Below are positions 15,698-25,317 of a DNA stretch of 39,857 nucleotides, piece by piece. How positions within the stretch are numbered: position 1 is the stretch's first letter; each line of letters opens with the position of its first letter. Made by a program: the position numbers and the translations under genes. The notes under the pieces were generated by a model. That model ran no database searches and was not told the DNA's origin. It saw only the letters and a program-made list of their open reading frames with translations. Origin of the DNA: Clostridiales bacterium DTU074 (GTDB taxonomy: Bacteria; Bacillota; Clostridia; Caldicoprobacterales; Caldicoprobacteraceae); the NCBI GenBank assembly GCA_001513075.1, contig LFSE01000112.1:1-39857 (forward strand), given 5' to 3'.

Positions 15698-18600
15698 ATG
15701 AACAGAGTTGGTGATAGAATGACTCCGGTATGGTTGGAGCCAATGGCTAGATGGGCCGACTTCCGCAGGCTCAAAGATGCAGTGCATAAAAACACCAGGT
15801 CTGTGGAAATTATTGGCCTAAGCCAATCTCAAAAGTGTCATATGCTTGCATGCATGCTCTACCCCTTGAAGAGAAGCTGTTTGTATATAACCAGTAGCCA
15901 TGCTGAAGCCAGAAGGGTACAGGAGGATCTGCTGTTTTTTTATCCCGATAATGTCGTGCTTTTTCCTGAAAGGGAGGTTCTGTTATACAATGTAGCTGCC
16001 AGGAGCACCGAAATAACAGAACAGAGACTTCGGGTTTTGGAGAATCTGCTGCTTAAACGGAATATGATAGTAGTGGCTTCAATTGAGGCTGTATTTATGC
16101 TTCAAAGTTCTCCGCAGATATTTAGGAATAATATATTCAGCATAAGTGTAGGCGATATCGTTCCCCTTATGCAGTTGGCTGAAAAGCTGGTACAGATGGG
16201 ATACGAGCGGGTATCCTCTGTAGAGGGGAAGGGTCAGTTCAGTGTCAGGGGAGGCATATTGGATGTGTTTCCCCTCACTTCGGATAACCCGTATAGAATA
16301 GAGTTTTTTGATGATGAGGTTGATTCCATACGAGTATTTGATGTATCTTCTCAGAGATCGGTGAAGAATGAGAGGGAAGCCACAATTTCTCCGGCTCGGG
16401 AATTGATACTGACGGTTGAGGCTGTCAACCGGGCCAGAGACAGGATCAATGAAAGCTATGCTAAATATACGGAGGAGCGCGGGGGTAAAAGCCCCCGGCC
16501 TTTGCAGGAGAAAGTGGAATCAGTTCTGGAAAAGCTGGATGAAGGCATATATGATAGCTCTCTGGAGGGATTTTTTTCTTTTTTGTACCCCGAAAGAAGT
16601 ACGTTATTTGACTATTTGGATGAGTCAGCCCTGATTGTGCTTGATGAGCCGGCGAGGCTGCGGGAACGGGGTACGGGATATGGTGTTGAGCTTCAGGAAC
16701 ATTTTAAGGAACTGTTGGAAAAGGGCGAAGTACTGCCCGAGCAGCTGTACAATGCTATAGATTACCATGATTTTTTAATAAAGGTATCCGAGCATACTCA
16801 TCTGCTCATGCAGGCCTTACCCACCTCCCATCCTGACTTTAGGGTGAGCCAGTCTTTTAATATTGCTGCCAGAAGCATCCCGGCTTATCACGGGAAGCTG
16901 CAGCTGTTGGCCGAAGATGTGGGGCACTGGAGGAAGAAGGGGTACTCGGTCCTTCTCCTTACGGGAAGCAAAAGCAGGGGGGAGGGTTTGGTATCATTTC
17001 TAGGTGATCACGGCTTGGAGGCGGTGTATAAGGAACAGCCGGACAATGAATACATGGCGCCGGGGCGGGTAATGGTTATGCCCGGGCTTTTGAGCGGCGG
17101 TTTTGAATATCCGGGTGCCGGTTTTGCCCTTGTCAGCGACAGGGAGATTTACGGAAGCCAGAAACGGCGCAGCCGACCCGCTAAAAAAGGCAGAAGGTTT
17201 GAAAGCTTTGCTGATTTGCATATAGGAGACTATGTTGTTCACGAAAACCACGGAATAGGAAAATATCTTGGGATAAAAACCCTTGTGGTGGATGGGCAGA
17301 AGCGTGATTATCTGGATATAAAATACGCGGGAACCGACAGGCTTTATGTGCCGGTGGATCAACTGCATTTGATCCAGCCATATATAGGAATGGGCGAAGG
17401 AGTGCCCAAGCTTTCCAAACTGGGAGGTGCCGAATGGCAGAGGACCAAGAACAGGGTACGGCAGTCGATACAAAAGCTTGCAATCGATCTGGTAAAACTA
17501 TATGCCGTCAGGCAGGCAATAGAGGGATATCGTTTTTCTCCTGACACCGAATGGCAAAAGCAATTTGAGGATATATTCCCCTATCAGGAGACACCCGATC
17601 AACTTCAGGCCATTGAAGAGGTTAAGCGGGATATGGAGTCATCCAAGGTTATGGACCGGCTGTTGTGCGGGGATGTGGGATACGGGAAGACCGAGGTGGC
17701 CATACGCGCAGCTTTTAAAGCCGTCATGGACGGTAAGCAGGTGGCAGTACTGGCTCCCACCACCATCCTGGCTCAACAGCATTACAATACATTTGTAGAG
17801 AGGTTTGAAAACTTTCCCTTCACAATACAGGTGTTGAGCCGGTTCAAAACACCGGCTGAACAAAGGGAGATAATTAAAGCCCTTAAGACGGGCGGGATCG
17901 ATATAATAATTGGTACCCACCGCCTTCTCGGTAAGGATGTAAAGTTTAAAGACCTGGGACTTTTGGTGGTGGATGAGGAACAGAGATTTGGTGTTTCCCA
18001 TAAAGAGCTCATCAAGGATATTAAGAAAAACGTTGATGTCTTAACCCTTACGGCTACTCCCATTCCCCGTACGCTGCATATGTCCCTTATAGGAATCAGG
18101 GATATAAGCATTATCGATACGCCGCCCGAGGACAGGTATCCCGTCCAGACCTATGTGGTAGAGTATAATGAATCCCTGATACGGGACGCTATTTTACGGG
18201 AGATACAAAGGGGCGGACAGGTATATTTTGTATATAACCGGGTAAAGAGCATGGATTTTATGGTGCAGCATATAAGACGGCTTGTTCCCGAGGCAAGAAT
18301 AGCCATGGCCCACGGCCAGATGAGCGAAAATCTGCTCGAAAGCATCATGATGGATTTTTATGACCATAAATATGATGTGCTGGTGTGTTCTTCAATCATT
18401 GAAAACGGTTTGGACATACCCAATGTCAATACCCTTATAGTATATAACGCCGATCGATTTGGCCTATCCCAGCTATATCAGCTGAGAGGCCGGGTAGGAC
18501 GATCCAACCGTTTGGCCTATGCTTATTTTACCTATCAGAAGGATAAAATAATCTCGGAGCAGGCCGAAAAAAGGCTTCAGACCATAAAACAGTTTACCGA

Positions 18601-19240
18601 ATTTGGATCGGGCTTTAAAATTGCTATGAGGGATTTGGAAATCCGGGGAGCCGGAAACATACTGGGGGCTGAACAGCATGGGCATATGACGGCTGTAGGA
18701 TACGAGCTGTATTGCAAGCTGTTGGAAAATACCATCCGCACCATGAAGGGTGAAGAGCTTGTTCAGCCGGTTGAGACGGTCATCAACATAAAGGTTGATG
18801 CCCATATCGATCGGGATTATATTGCAGAAGAGAGCCATAAGATGGAGTTTTACAAAAAGATTGCTGCAATTAACGGGTTGGAGGACAGGAGCGATATTGA
18901 AGACGAGCTGGTGGACCGATTCGGAGATATGCCTGCCAGTGTGGAGAACTTAATCGATATTGCATATATCAAAGCTTTGGCAAGAAGAATCAGGATTACC
19001 GAGATTTCCCACCAGGGCAGGGAAGTGAGGATGAGGTTGGCCGATGATAAGGCTATATCATCAAAGCAGCTCATGCTTGTTTTAAATGAGAATCTTAACC
19101 GGCTTAGTTACGTTTCGTCCCCTTTCCCGACATTTATTATAAAGCTTGGAGACTTTTTACCCGACACAGCTTTGAAAGCTGTCAAAGAAATTCTGGAAAA
19201 AATAGTGCACCATTTAGAACGAAAGGATGAAAGGATATGA
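15698..19240 (+). CDS. mfd: Transcription-repair coupling factor Mfd
   Basis: Removes RNA polymerase stalled at DNA lesions and recruits UvrA. The order is an N-terminal UvrB-like region (about 1-350), the RNA-polymerase-interacting CarD-like domain near residue 507 (GDYVVHENHGIGKYLGIK), the translocase with Walker A GDVGYGKTE (about 657) and DEEQ (about 758), TATPIPRTLHMS, the RecG-like YQLRGRVGRS, and the C-terminal TRCF domain. Length is 1180 aa, almost the same as in B. subtilis. Both possible starts (15698 and ATG 15719) have weak ribosome binding sites. It overlaps the next gene by 4 nt. Confidence 0.97.
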   Translation: MNRVGDRMTPVWLEPMARWADFRRLKDAVHKNTRSVEIIGLSQSQKCHMLACMLYPLKRSCLYITSSHAEARRVQEDLLFFYPDNVVLFPEREVLLYNVAARSTEITEQRLRVLENLLLKRNMIVVASIEAVFMLQSSPQIFRNNIFSISVGDIVPLMQLAEKLVQMGYERVSSVEGKGQFSVRGGILDVFPLTSDNPYRIEFFDDEVDSIRVFDVSSQRSVKNEREATISPARELILTVEAVNRARDRINESYAKYTEERGGKSPRPLQEKVESVLEKLDEGIYDSSLEGFFSFLYPERSTLFDYLDESALIVLDEPARLRERGTGYGVELQEHFKELLEKGEVLPEQLYNAIDYHDFLIKVSEHTHLLMQALPTSHPDFRVSQSFNIAARSIPAYHGKLQLLAEDVGHWRKKGYSVLLLTGSKSRGEGLVSFLGDHGLEAVYKEQPDNEYMAPGRVMVMPGLLSGGFEYPGAGFALVSDREIYGSQKRRSRPAKKGRRFESFADLHIGDYVVHENHGIGKYLGIKTLVVDGQKRDYLDIKYAGTDRLYVPVDQLHLIQPYIGMGEGVPKLSKLGGAEWQRTKNRVRQSIQKLAIDLVKLYAVRQAIEGYRFSPDTEWQKQFEDIFPYQETPDQLQAIEEVKRDMESSKVMDRLLCGDVGYGKTEVAIRAAFKAVMDGKQVAVLAPTTILAQQHYNTFVERFENFPFTIQVLSRFKTPAEQREIIKALKTGGIDIIIGTHRLLGKDVKFKDLGLLVVDEEQRFGVSHKELIKDIKKNVDVLTLTATPIPRTLHMSLIGIRDISIIDTPPEDRYPVQTYVVEYNESLIRDAILREIQRGGQVYFVYNRVKSMDFMVQHIRRLVPEARIAMAHGQMSENLLESIMMDFYDHKYDVLVCSSIIENGLDIPNVNTLIVYNADRFGLSQLYQLRGRVGRSNRLAYAYFTYQKDKIISEQAEKRLQTIKQFTEFGSGFKIAMRDLEIRGAGNILGAEQHGHMTAVGYELYCKLLENTIRTMKGEELVQPVETVINIKVDAHIDRDYIAEESHKMEFYKKIAAINGLEDRSDIEDELVDRFGDMPASVENLIDIAYIKALARRIRITEISHQGREVRMRLADDKAISSKQLMLVLNENLNRLSYVSSPFPTFIIKLGDFLPDTALKAVKEILEKIVHHLERKDERI

Positions 19241-20448
19241 AGACAAACAGATATATTTCCTTATTGCTTATTTCGATAGTATTCCTTGTATGGCTTGCCG
19301 GGTGCGGTTTGGTACGGATAGATCCTGAGAAGGACAGGCAGCGTGTGGTTGCCGAGGTAGACGGCGAGAAGATATTGAAGGGTGAATTTCTTGATGTCTA
19401 TGAGCAGCAGAAGGCCTTCTGGGGGATAACCGAAGAGACCGAGAAAAACAAGGAGAACAGGGATTTTATAAATAGTATAAAAAAGGACATACTCGAACAT
19501 CTTGTCTTGGATAAGGTGTTGGAAATCAAGGCCAGAGAGCATGGCTTTACTGTTAATGGCGAGTATGAGCAACGGGCAAGGGAAGAGCTGGAAGAACAAA
19601 TAAAACAGTATGCCGAACTGCTGAAAGAGCAGGAGCAGGCCGGGCAGGAGGAACAGGCTGAGAAGGAAGAGGAGACCGAAGCCGACAAGGATTATTTGGA
19701 GGAAGCCCGAAAGGTATGGGAGGAACAACTGGTTGCCCTTGGTATTTCCGAGGATGAATATATCAAGATGCTGGCAAAGGATCTCATGTTTGAAGCGTTC
19801 AGTGAAAAGATGCTGGAGGATGTTACCGTCACCGACGGGGATATCGAGAAATATTACAATGAGAACCTGAGCAAGCAAAAGGAGGATCCGACGCTGGTTC
19901 AAACTGCTGCAGTCGAGCTGTACCGGCCTCCAGGCAGGGTGAGGATCAAGCATATAACCATACCTCTTCCTTATGAAGAACGAAATGAATACTACAGGAT
20001 AATGCAGGAGGAAAGCGAGGAAGAGGCTGATAAATACCTGAAGGAAAGGCTGGAAGCCATAAAGCCGAAGGCACAGGAGGCCTACGACAAAGCCATGGCC
20101 GGAGAAAATTTTGAAACGCTGATTGAAACCTACAGCGAAGATACGTCCAGCAGCAATAAGGATGAAGGGTATATTATATATGAGGGCAGCGGACTGTTTG
20201 CCGCCGAAGTTGAAAAGGTTATTTTGGAGATGAATGTTGACGAGATTTCCAGACCCCTCGAATCGCCTTATGGATACCATATTATTAAGCTGTACGAGAA
20301 ATTGCCTGAAGAGGTGTTCAGTCTGGAGGATAAAAAGGAAGAGATAAGAACGGTGGTTTTAGAGGAAAAAAGAAACGAAAAATGGAACAGTTTACTTGAA
20401 GAATGGAAAAACAAGGCCAAAATAAAGAAGTATGAGAACAGATTGTAA
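19237..20448 (+). CDS. prsA: PrsA/SurA-type foldase, parvulin peptidyl-prolyl isomerase lipoprotein
   Basis: An extracytoplasmic folding catalyst anchored to the outer face of the membrane. It has a lipoprotein signal with lipobox LAGC and lipidated Cys23. An N-terminal SurA-like chaperone part with a very acidic, Glu/Gln-rich coiled stretch (about 105-150) precedes a parvulin domain (about 225-355) with IKHITIPL, TYSEDTSSSNKDEG and SPYGYHIIKLYEK. Length is 403 aa, longer than B. subtilis PrsA because of the acidic insertion. The start overlaps mfd (ATGA), so it is in the same operon. Homologous genes of this place also exist in other Clostridia. Confidence 0.92.
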   Translation: MKTNRYISLLLISIVFLVWLAGCGLVRIDPEKDRQRVVAEVDGEKILKGEFLDVYEQQKAFWGITEETEKNKENRDFINSIKKDILEHLVLDKVLEIKAREHGFTVNGEYEQRAREELEEQIKQYAELLKEQEQAGQEEQAEKEEETEADKDYLEEARKVWEEQLVALGISEDEYIKMLAKDLMFEAFSEKMLEDVTVTDGDIEKYYNENLSKQKEDPTLVQTAAVELYRPPGRVRIKHITIPLPYEERNEYYRIMQEESEEEADKYLKERLEAIKPKAQEAYDKAMAGENFETLIETYSEDTSSSNKDEGYIIYEGSGLFAAEVEKVILEMNVDEISRPLESPYGYHIIKLYEKLPEEVFSLEDKKEEIRTVVLEEKRNEKWNSLLEEWKNKAKIKKYENRL

Positions 20449-20483
20449 TAAATATTATTTTGATCCCTCCGTGAATTTAACAT

Positions 20484-20513
20484 GCATAAAAGCATTTGAA
20501 CAGTAAAATAATA
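20484..20513 (+). promoter_or_regulatory. Putative sigma-G promoter of spoVT
   Basis: GCATA (20484-20488), exactly 18 nt, then AATAATA (20507-20513), against the forespore consensus GnATA-N18-CATAATA. spoVT is a sigma-G gene in B. subtilis, which supports the assignment. Confidence 0.6.
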
Positions 20514-20563
20514 TGAATGCAAGGATGGTTTTGTAAATAAATACAGATTAAGGAGGGATTTAT

Positions 20564-21121
20564 GTGAAAGCAACAGGGATAGTCAGACGAATCGATGATC
20601 TGGGCAGAGTAGTTATCCCAAAGGAGATTCGTCGTACCCTGAGGATAAGGGAAGGAGACCCCTTGGAGATTTTCACCGATCACGAAGGGGAAGTAATTCT
20701 GAAAAAATATTCTCCTATCGGGGAGTTAAGTGACTTTGCAAGCGAGTATGTGGAATCCCTGCATAAAATTTTGGGACATATAGCTTGTGTTACGGACAAA
20801 GATGCCGTTGTAGCCATTGCCGGTGAGGCAAAAAAACATTTGAGAGACGGGAGGATAAGCTCAGATCTGGAGCGGATTATAAATGACAAAAAGGTAGTGG
20901 TGACCAATCTCAGTCAACAGGGAAAGATTTATCATATATCGGAGAATGAATCCGACAAACCCGAATATACGGCTCAGGTTATTGCTCCCATAGTATCAGC
21001 GGGCGAGTCCATCGGAGCTGTTATTCTGTTATCAAAGGATCCGAATGTTACCATGGGTGAAACCGAAAGCAAGATAGCCGAGGCTGCGGCGGCATTTATA
21101 GGTAAGCAAATGGAGCAATAG
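20564..21121 (+). CDS. spoVT: Stage V sporulation protein T (SpoVT)
   Basis: A forespore-specific transcription factor tuning sigma-G genes and spore germination. The N-terminal AbrB-like swapped-hairpin DNA-binding domain (1-50) has MKATGIVRRIDDLGRVVIPK, nearly identical to B. subtilis, and a C-terminal GAF domain follows (about 56-180). Length is 185 aa. The start is GTG 20564 behind TTAAGGAGGG (an overlapping ATG at 20562 is out of frame). It has its own promoter (sigma-G-like) and terminator, so it is monocistronic. Confidence 0.97.
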   Translation: MKATGIVRRIDDLGRVVIPKEIRRTLRIREGDPLEIFTDHEGEVILKKYSPIGELSDFASEYVESLHKILGHIACVTDKDAVVAIAGEAKKHLRDGRISSDLERIINDKKVVVTNLSQQGKIYHISENESDKPEYTAQVIAPIVSAGESIGAVILLSKDPNVTMGETESKIAEAAAAFIGKQMEQ

Positions 21122-21155
21122 CAGAGGGGTTAAAAGTATAGGGGATAAAACAAGG

Positions 21156-21186
21156 AGGCATTGAGTTGTTCTCAGTGCCTTTTTTG
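21156..21186 (+). terminator. Terminator of spoVT
   Basis: AGGCATTGAG (21156-21165), loop TTGTT, CTCAGTGCCT (21171-21180), one G-T pair, then five T. Confidence 0.85.
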
Positions 21187-21319
21187 TATTGTGTTGATGG
21201 AATGAGCATGGCGCTAAATCCTGGTTGGCAGTCAAATTTGTTGTATTGTAAAAGCATGAGGAGTAGTATAATATCATAGAAAGAATGGATTTGTCTATAG
21301 GCACAGCAGGAGGTTTACA

Positions 21320-22954
21320 ATGGGCAAAAGATCTTTTGTCAGAGGCGCGGCTGTGCTGGCCTGCGCCGGCTTGCTTTCAAAATTTTTAGGGGCCATATTC
21401 AGGATACCCCTTACCTACGTCATCGGTTCGGAAGGCATGGGGCTTTACCAGATGGCGTATCCGATATATTCCTTTCTCCTGGTGACATCCTCGGCAGGTT
21501 TACCGGTAGCCATATCCAAAATGGTCTCCGAGAAGATTGCCCTCAATGATTATGCTGGTGCCCACAGGGTTTTCAGGGCTTCCCTGTTTTTGCTGGCCGG
21601 TATTGGCATATTGACATCGGTATTGCTGTTTTCATTCAGCGGCGCTGTTGCAAGGGCTGTTGGAAATCCAAATGCAGTGTATTCAATACTTGCCATTGCT
21701 CCCGGCTTATTTTTTGTCTCGGTGCTGTCAGCCTTCAGAGGTTATTTCCAGGGTATGCAGCATATGAACCCTACCGCTCTGTCTCAAGTGGTGGAACAGG
21801 TGGTAAAATTGGTGCTGGGCCTGTGGTTAGCTTCACGTTGGGTAAAATGGGGAGTACAATTTGGAGCTGCGGGTGCCATGCTGGGTGTCACCTTGAGTGA
21901 AGTGACTGCCCTTGCTCTTCTGCTGGGAATATACTGGCGAAAAAAGGCCGGGATTTGGGATGACATCAAAAAGAGCCGGTGGGGCAGGTACAGAGAATCG
22001 ATGGGTGATATAATGAAGAGAATGGTTAACATTGCCGTGCCGGTTACGATAGGGGCTTCCCTTATGCCCCTTGTAGCCCTGGCTGATGAAATAATCGTTG
22101 TCAACCGACTTGTCAGGGTTATCAATTATGACACGGGTTTTCCATATACCATGGAGGAAGCCACCAGGCTATACGGCCTGTTAACGGCATACGCGGGTCC
22201 GCTTATAAACTTTCCGACCATTATTACCATTGCATTGGCTATGAGCGTTGTGCCGGCCATATCTGAATCATATGCCTTAAAAGATTGGAATTCAATAAAC
22301 TCTAAGGCCGAAACGGCCATGTGTCTGGCATTACTGATAGGATTGCCTGCAGGCGTGGGGATATCGGCATTGGCCCAGCCTATCATACAGCTTTTATACG
22401 CATCCTTGGACAATACGGAGGCTGTCAGGGCAGGAAATATTCTGAGCGTGTTATCAATCGGTGTCCTATTTCTAACCGTTATCCAGACTCTAACCGGGAT
22501 TTTGCAGGGGATAGACAGGATGGTGGTACCGGTGAGGAACCTGTTGATTGGCGCTCTGGTCAAAGTTGCGGTAAGTTATATCCTGATAGGTGTACCCGGC
22601 TTGAACATCCTGGGTGCTGCCATTGGTACGGTGGTATGCTATTTGACCGCTGCACTGCTGGATTTTGCTGCTGTGGTAAAGCATATCGGCATATCCCGGC
22701 GATTTATGCTGCTGACTTCAAAGTTTGCATTTGCTGCCGCTTTTATGGGGGCTGTAGTGCTAATTTTTTATAAACAGCTTATGACAGCTGTTGGTGGGGG
22801 TCCGGGCACCATACTGGCTGTTTTTATAGGGATTATTGTATATGTGCTGCTTCTTATCATAATGGGTGCTGTTGACATAAGGGATCTGCGAGTATTGCTT
22901 GGAGACGGCAAGCTTGCTGAAAAACTTTTTGGCATGAGATTGCGCAATGAGTAG
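21320..22954 (+). CDS. spoVB: SpoVB/YabM-type lipid-linked oligosaccharide flippase (MOP superfamily)
   Basis: A membrane protein of the MurJ/SpoVB group, likely flipping lipid-linked cell-wall precursors for vegetative wall or spore cortex. Hydrophobic segments recur from residue 10 to the end (about 14 membrane helices expected). The N-terminus AGLLSKFLGAIFRIPLTYVIG is the family signature, and AFRGYFQGMQHMNPTALSQV is a second. Length is 544 aa. GGAGG precedes ATG 21320. A TATAAT at 21267-21272 may be its -10, without a clear -35. In B. subtilis the gene at this place is yabM. The end overlaps the mazG ORF. Confidence 0.92.
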   Translation: MGKRSFVRGAAVLACAGLLSKFLGAIFRIPLTYVIGSEGMGLYQMAYPIYSFLLVTSSAGLPVAISKMVSEKIALNDYAGAHRVFRASLFLLAGIGILTSVLLFSFSGAVARAVGNPNAVYSILAIAPGLFFVSVLSAFRGYFQGMQHMNPTALSQVVEQVVKLVLGLWLASRWVKWGVQFGAAGAMLGVTLSEVTALALLLGIYWRKKAGIWDDIKKSRWGRYRESMGDIMKRMVNIAVPVTIGASLMPLVALADEIIVVNRLVRVINYDTGFPYTMEEATRLYGLLTAYAGPLINFPTIITIALAMSVVPAISESYALKDWNSINSKAETAMCLALLIGLPAGVGISALAQPIIQLLYASLDNTEAVRAGNILSVLSIGVLFLTVIQTLTGILQGIDRMVVPVRNLLIGALVKVAVSYILIGVPGLNILGAAIGTVVCYLTAALLDFAAVVKHIGISRRFMLLTSKFAFAAAFMGAVVLIFYKQLMTAVGGGPGTILAVFIGIIVYVLLLIIMGAVDIRDLRVLLGDGKLAEKLFGMRLRNE

Positions 22955-22964
22955 GGGGTTGAGA

Positions 22965-24431
22965 ATGAAACGAAAAATTACACTTGTGGGCCTGGGATCG
23001 GGTAATGAGGATCAGCTGACACTGGGAGCCTTAGAAGTATTACAGAAAGGATCCAATATACTGCTTCGGACCGAGAGGCATGGGGCAGTTCCGTACCTGC
23101 GACAGCTGGGGATAAGCTTTGATTCAATGGATGATCTGTGCCGGACTTATGATAATAATGATATATATAATGCCATGGTACAGCGGGTTTTACAGCAGAT
23201 GGAAAAAGGTGACGTGATACTGGGCGTTCCCGGACATCCTCTGATGGGAGAACGCCTGGTACTGGAGCTTCTGCGGCAGCTTGACCGATCGGTATACGAT
23301 ATTCACATCGTACCGGGGGTGAGCACCGCTGAGGCAATGGTCGCCGTGGTACCGGCTTCGGGTTTGGATGGCTTAAAGATATTGACGGCCTCTGAACTGG
23401 ATGAGAACTGTATAAATGTGCGGTTGATCACGGTTATTGTCGATATTTGCGATGCTCTGCTGGCATCAAAGGTAAAACAGAAGCTGCTCCGCTTTTATCC
23501 GGCGAATTTGGAGGTGTTTTTAAGCAGCCAGGACGGAGAAGGGAAGCTGCAGTACAGTTCCATGCCTTTGCACAGGTTGGACAAGCAGGAGAGTTATAAT
23601 CCTTCCACCTGTTTGTATATTCCTCCCCTCAGGCTGGAACAGCTGGAGTCATACGATATAAATCATCTGTGCGAGATCATGGACATTCTTCGCTCGCCTG
23701 AAGGATGTCCATGGGACAGGGAGCAGACCCATGAGAGCCTGAAAAGATATCTCCTGGAAGAAACCTATGAGGTAATAGAGTGTATTGACAGAAATGATAT
23801 GGACAAGCTTGCGGAGGAACTGGGAGATGTGCTTTTGCAGGTGGTGTTCCACTGTCAGATAGCCAGGGAAGGTGGCGCCTTTGATATGCTGGATGTTATT
23901 TCCCGGGTGTGCCGGAAGATGATTAGCCGCCATACCCATATATTTGGGGATGCGGTGGCCCAAAGTTCGCAACAGGTGCTGGAAAACTGGGAGGACCTGA
24001 AGAAGCGGGAGAAGGGATTAAAAACCCATACCCAGGTGTTGAGGGATATACCTGCCGTCCTTCCTGCCCTGGTCAGGAGTTATAAGGTGCAGGAGAAAGC
24101 TGCTATGGTGGGGTTTGACTGGGATAGCATAGAAGGAGCAATGAACAAGGTAACTGAAGAATTGGAGGAATTAAAGGCAGCATCTGCCGGTACCGATATC
24201 AGGAAAATTGAAGAGGAAATGGGGGATCTGCTGTTTGCTGTGGTGAATGTGTCAAGGTTTTTGAAGGTGGATCCCGAGCTGGCTTTGGTCAAAACCGTTG
24301 AAAAATTCATAAGGCGTTTTGAATATATAGAGCAAAATGCAAAACGGCCTCTGGAGGATATGACCCTTGAGGAGATGGACGGGCTGTGGGAACAGGCAAA
24401 ATCACTGTTTTCCGGTAAAAATAATGTATAA
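22965..24431 (+). CDS. mazG: MazG/YabN: tetrapyrrole-methylase-like domain fused to MazG pyrophosphohydrolase
   Basis: A nucleoside triphosphate pyrophosphohydrolase for house-cleaning of non-canonical NTPs. Residues about 1-220 form a tetrapyrrole methylase-like domain (ITLVGLGSGNEDQLTLGAL, GVPGHPLMGERL, IVPGVSTAEAM), followed by two MazG repeats, the first with GCPWDREQTHESLKRYLLEE and EELGDVLLQVVFH, the second with EEEMGDLLFAVVNVSRF. This fusion is the B. subtilis YabN architecture. Length is 488 aa from ATG 22965, which has the GGGGG ribosome binding site; ATG 22947 is an alternative that overlaps spoVB. Confidence 0.94.
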   Translation: MKRKITLVGLGSGNEDQLTLGALEVLQKGSNILLRTERHGAVPYLRQLGISFDSMDDLCRTYDNNDIYNAMVQRVLQQMEKGDVILGVPGHPLMGERLVLELLRQLDRSVYDIHIVPGVSTAEAMVAVVPASGLDGLKILTASELDENCINVRLITVIVDICDALLASKVKQKLLRFYPANLEVFLSSQDGEGKLQYSSMPLHRLDKQESYNPSTCLYIPPLRLEQLESYDINHLCEIMDILRSPEGCPWDREQTHESLKRYLLEETYEVIECIDRNDMDKLAEELGDVLLQVVFHCQIAREGGAFDMLDVISRVCRKMISRHTHIFGDAVAQSSQQVLENWEDLKKREKGLKTHTQVLRDIPAVLPALVRSYKVQEKAAMVGFDWDSIEGAMNKVTEELEELKAASAGTDIRKIEEEMGDLLFAVVNVSRFLKVDPELALVKTVEKFIRRFEYIEQNAKRPLEDMTLEEMDGLWEQAKSLFSGKNNV

Positions 24432-24475
24432 TTAAAGAAAAATATGGAAAAGATATTATCGAGATTCCTCTGTCC

Positions 24476-24496
24476 CAAAAATTGAAAAAATTTTTG
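24476..24496 (+). terminator. Possible AT-rich hairpin after mazG
   Basis: CAAAAATT (24476-24483), loop GAAAA, AATTTTTG (24489-24496). No T-run follows beyond the stem, so the termination function is uncertain. Confidence 0.3.
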
Positions 24497-24525
24497 TAAA
24501 AAGCTAAAAAATTATTTGGAAAAAA

Positions 24526-24554
24526 GGAGGAATTTACAGAAATATAGCGAATAT
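24526..24554 (+). promoter_or_regulatory. Putative sigma-H promoter of hup
   Basis: GGAGGAATT, an 11-nt spacer and AGCGAATAT, a full match to RnAGGAwWW-N11-RnnGAATww. The -10 nonamer is identical to that of spoVG. The GGAGG here is not a ribosome binding site; the real one is AAGGAGG at 24573-24579. Confidence 0.65.
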
Positions 24555-24586
24555 GCTATAAGAATTCATTTCAAGGAGGGTTCGTT

Positions 24587-24859
24587 ATGAATAAAGCTGA
24601 ATTGATCTCTGCAGTAGCAGAAAAGTCGGAATTAACAAAAAAAGATGCTGAAAAAGCTGTAAATGCTATAGTATCGGTAATCACTGAAGCTCTTTCAAGG
24701 AATGAAAAGGTACAGCTCGTCGGTTTTGGTACCTTTGAGGTACGCGAAAGAGCTGAAAGAAAGGGCAGGAATCCTCAGACGAGGGAAGAGATCGTCATAC
24801 CTGCTTCAAAAGCTCCTGTGTTCAAAGCCGGTAAAGCTTTGAAAGACGCGGTAAAATAA
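24587..24859 (+). CDS. hup: DNA-binding protein HU
   Basis: A histone-like nucleoid protein that bends and compacts DNA. The 90-aa product is full-length and highly conserved, starting [20 protein letters not shown], with the DNA-binding arm [20 protein letters not shown] and the end [19 protein letters not shown] precedes ATG 24587. In B. subtilis hbs lies elsewhere, but many Clostridia have hup between mazG and yabO as here. A sigma-H-like promoter is present upstream. Confidence 0.97.
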   Translation: MNKAELISAVAEKSELTKKDAEKAVNAIVSVITEALSRNEKVQLVGFGTFEVRERAERKGRNPQTREEIVIPASKAPVFKAGKALKDAVK

Positions 24860-25160
24860 AATTGCCGTACCTTATCTGTAAAGCATGTTTTGAAGTCAGG
24901 ATACCCTTTGGGCGGTGAAATATGGCAACGGGAGCTGCTATAAACGCCAGATCACCGCTTTTACAGGTGAAGATAATTTGAGGGTGGAATGAAAACAAGC
25001 TTTATCTGGTTGAGTCGGCTCGGCCCGGGCATAGGCTGCCGGGGAAAGCGGTTGATGCCGGTACGGCGGGAAGAGTTCACCGTATTACGTGTAAGCTTTC
25101 CTTGAGAGAAGGGAGGTTTACCTAAAACCGGAACGGGCCGAGGCCAAATAAAACAAAGGT

Positions 25161-25190
25161 AAAAACCGGGTTTTCCCGGTTTTTATATTT
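25161..25190 (+). terminator. Strong terminator in the hup-rqcP gap
   Basis: AAAAACCGGG (25161-25170), loop TTTT, CCCGGTTTTT (25175-25184), followed by ATATTTTT. It lies 300 nt after hup, which implies a transcribed 3' region or a separate RNA. Confidence 0.85.
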
Positions 25191-25288
25191 TTGATCATTG
25201 ATCGATTTTCCAGGTTCCGGTATCAAATGTGCCACTTTTCGGAAAATCCTACAGACTGTGACTGCTCGGTAAAAATAATTGGTTTGGA

Positions 25289-25317
25289 TTGAAAAGGCAT
25301 AGCAATAATTGTATACT
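25289..25317 (+). promoter_or_regulatory. Sigma-A promoter of rqcP
   Basis: TTGAAA (25289-25294), 17 nt, TATACT (25312-25317). It places the mRNA start near 25324 and rules out the in-frame start at 25309. Confidence 0.75.

Noticed and set aside
19261-20280. A 339-aa minus-strand open frame opposite prsA
   Set aside because: It lies wholly antisense to a well-supported gene and is Leu/Phe-rich, as expected from the complement of a Glu/Lys-rich sequence. No ribosome binding site or known motif.
24912-25142. Known structured RNAs (6S, tmRNA, RNase P, SRP, T-box, cobalamin or fluoride riboswitch) after hup
   Set aside because: None of the conserved sequence signatures that I know for these families is present.
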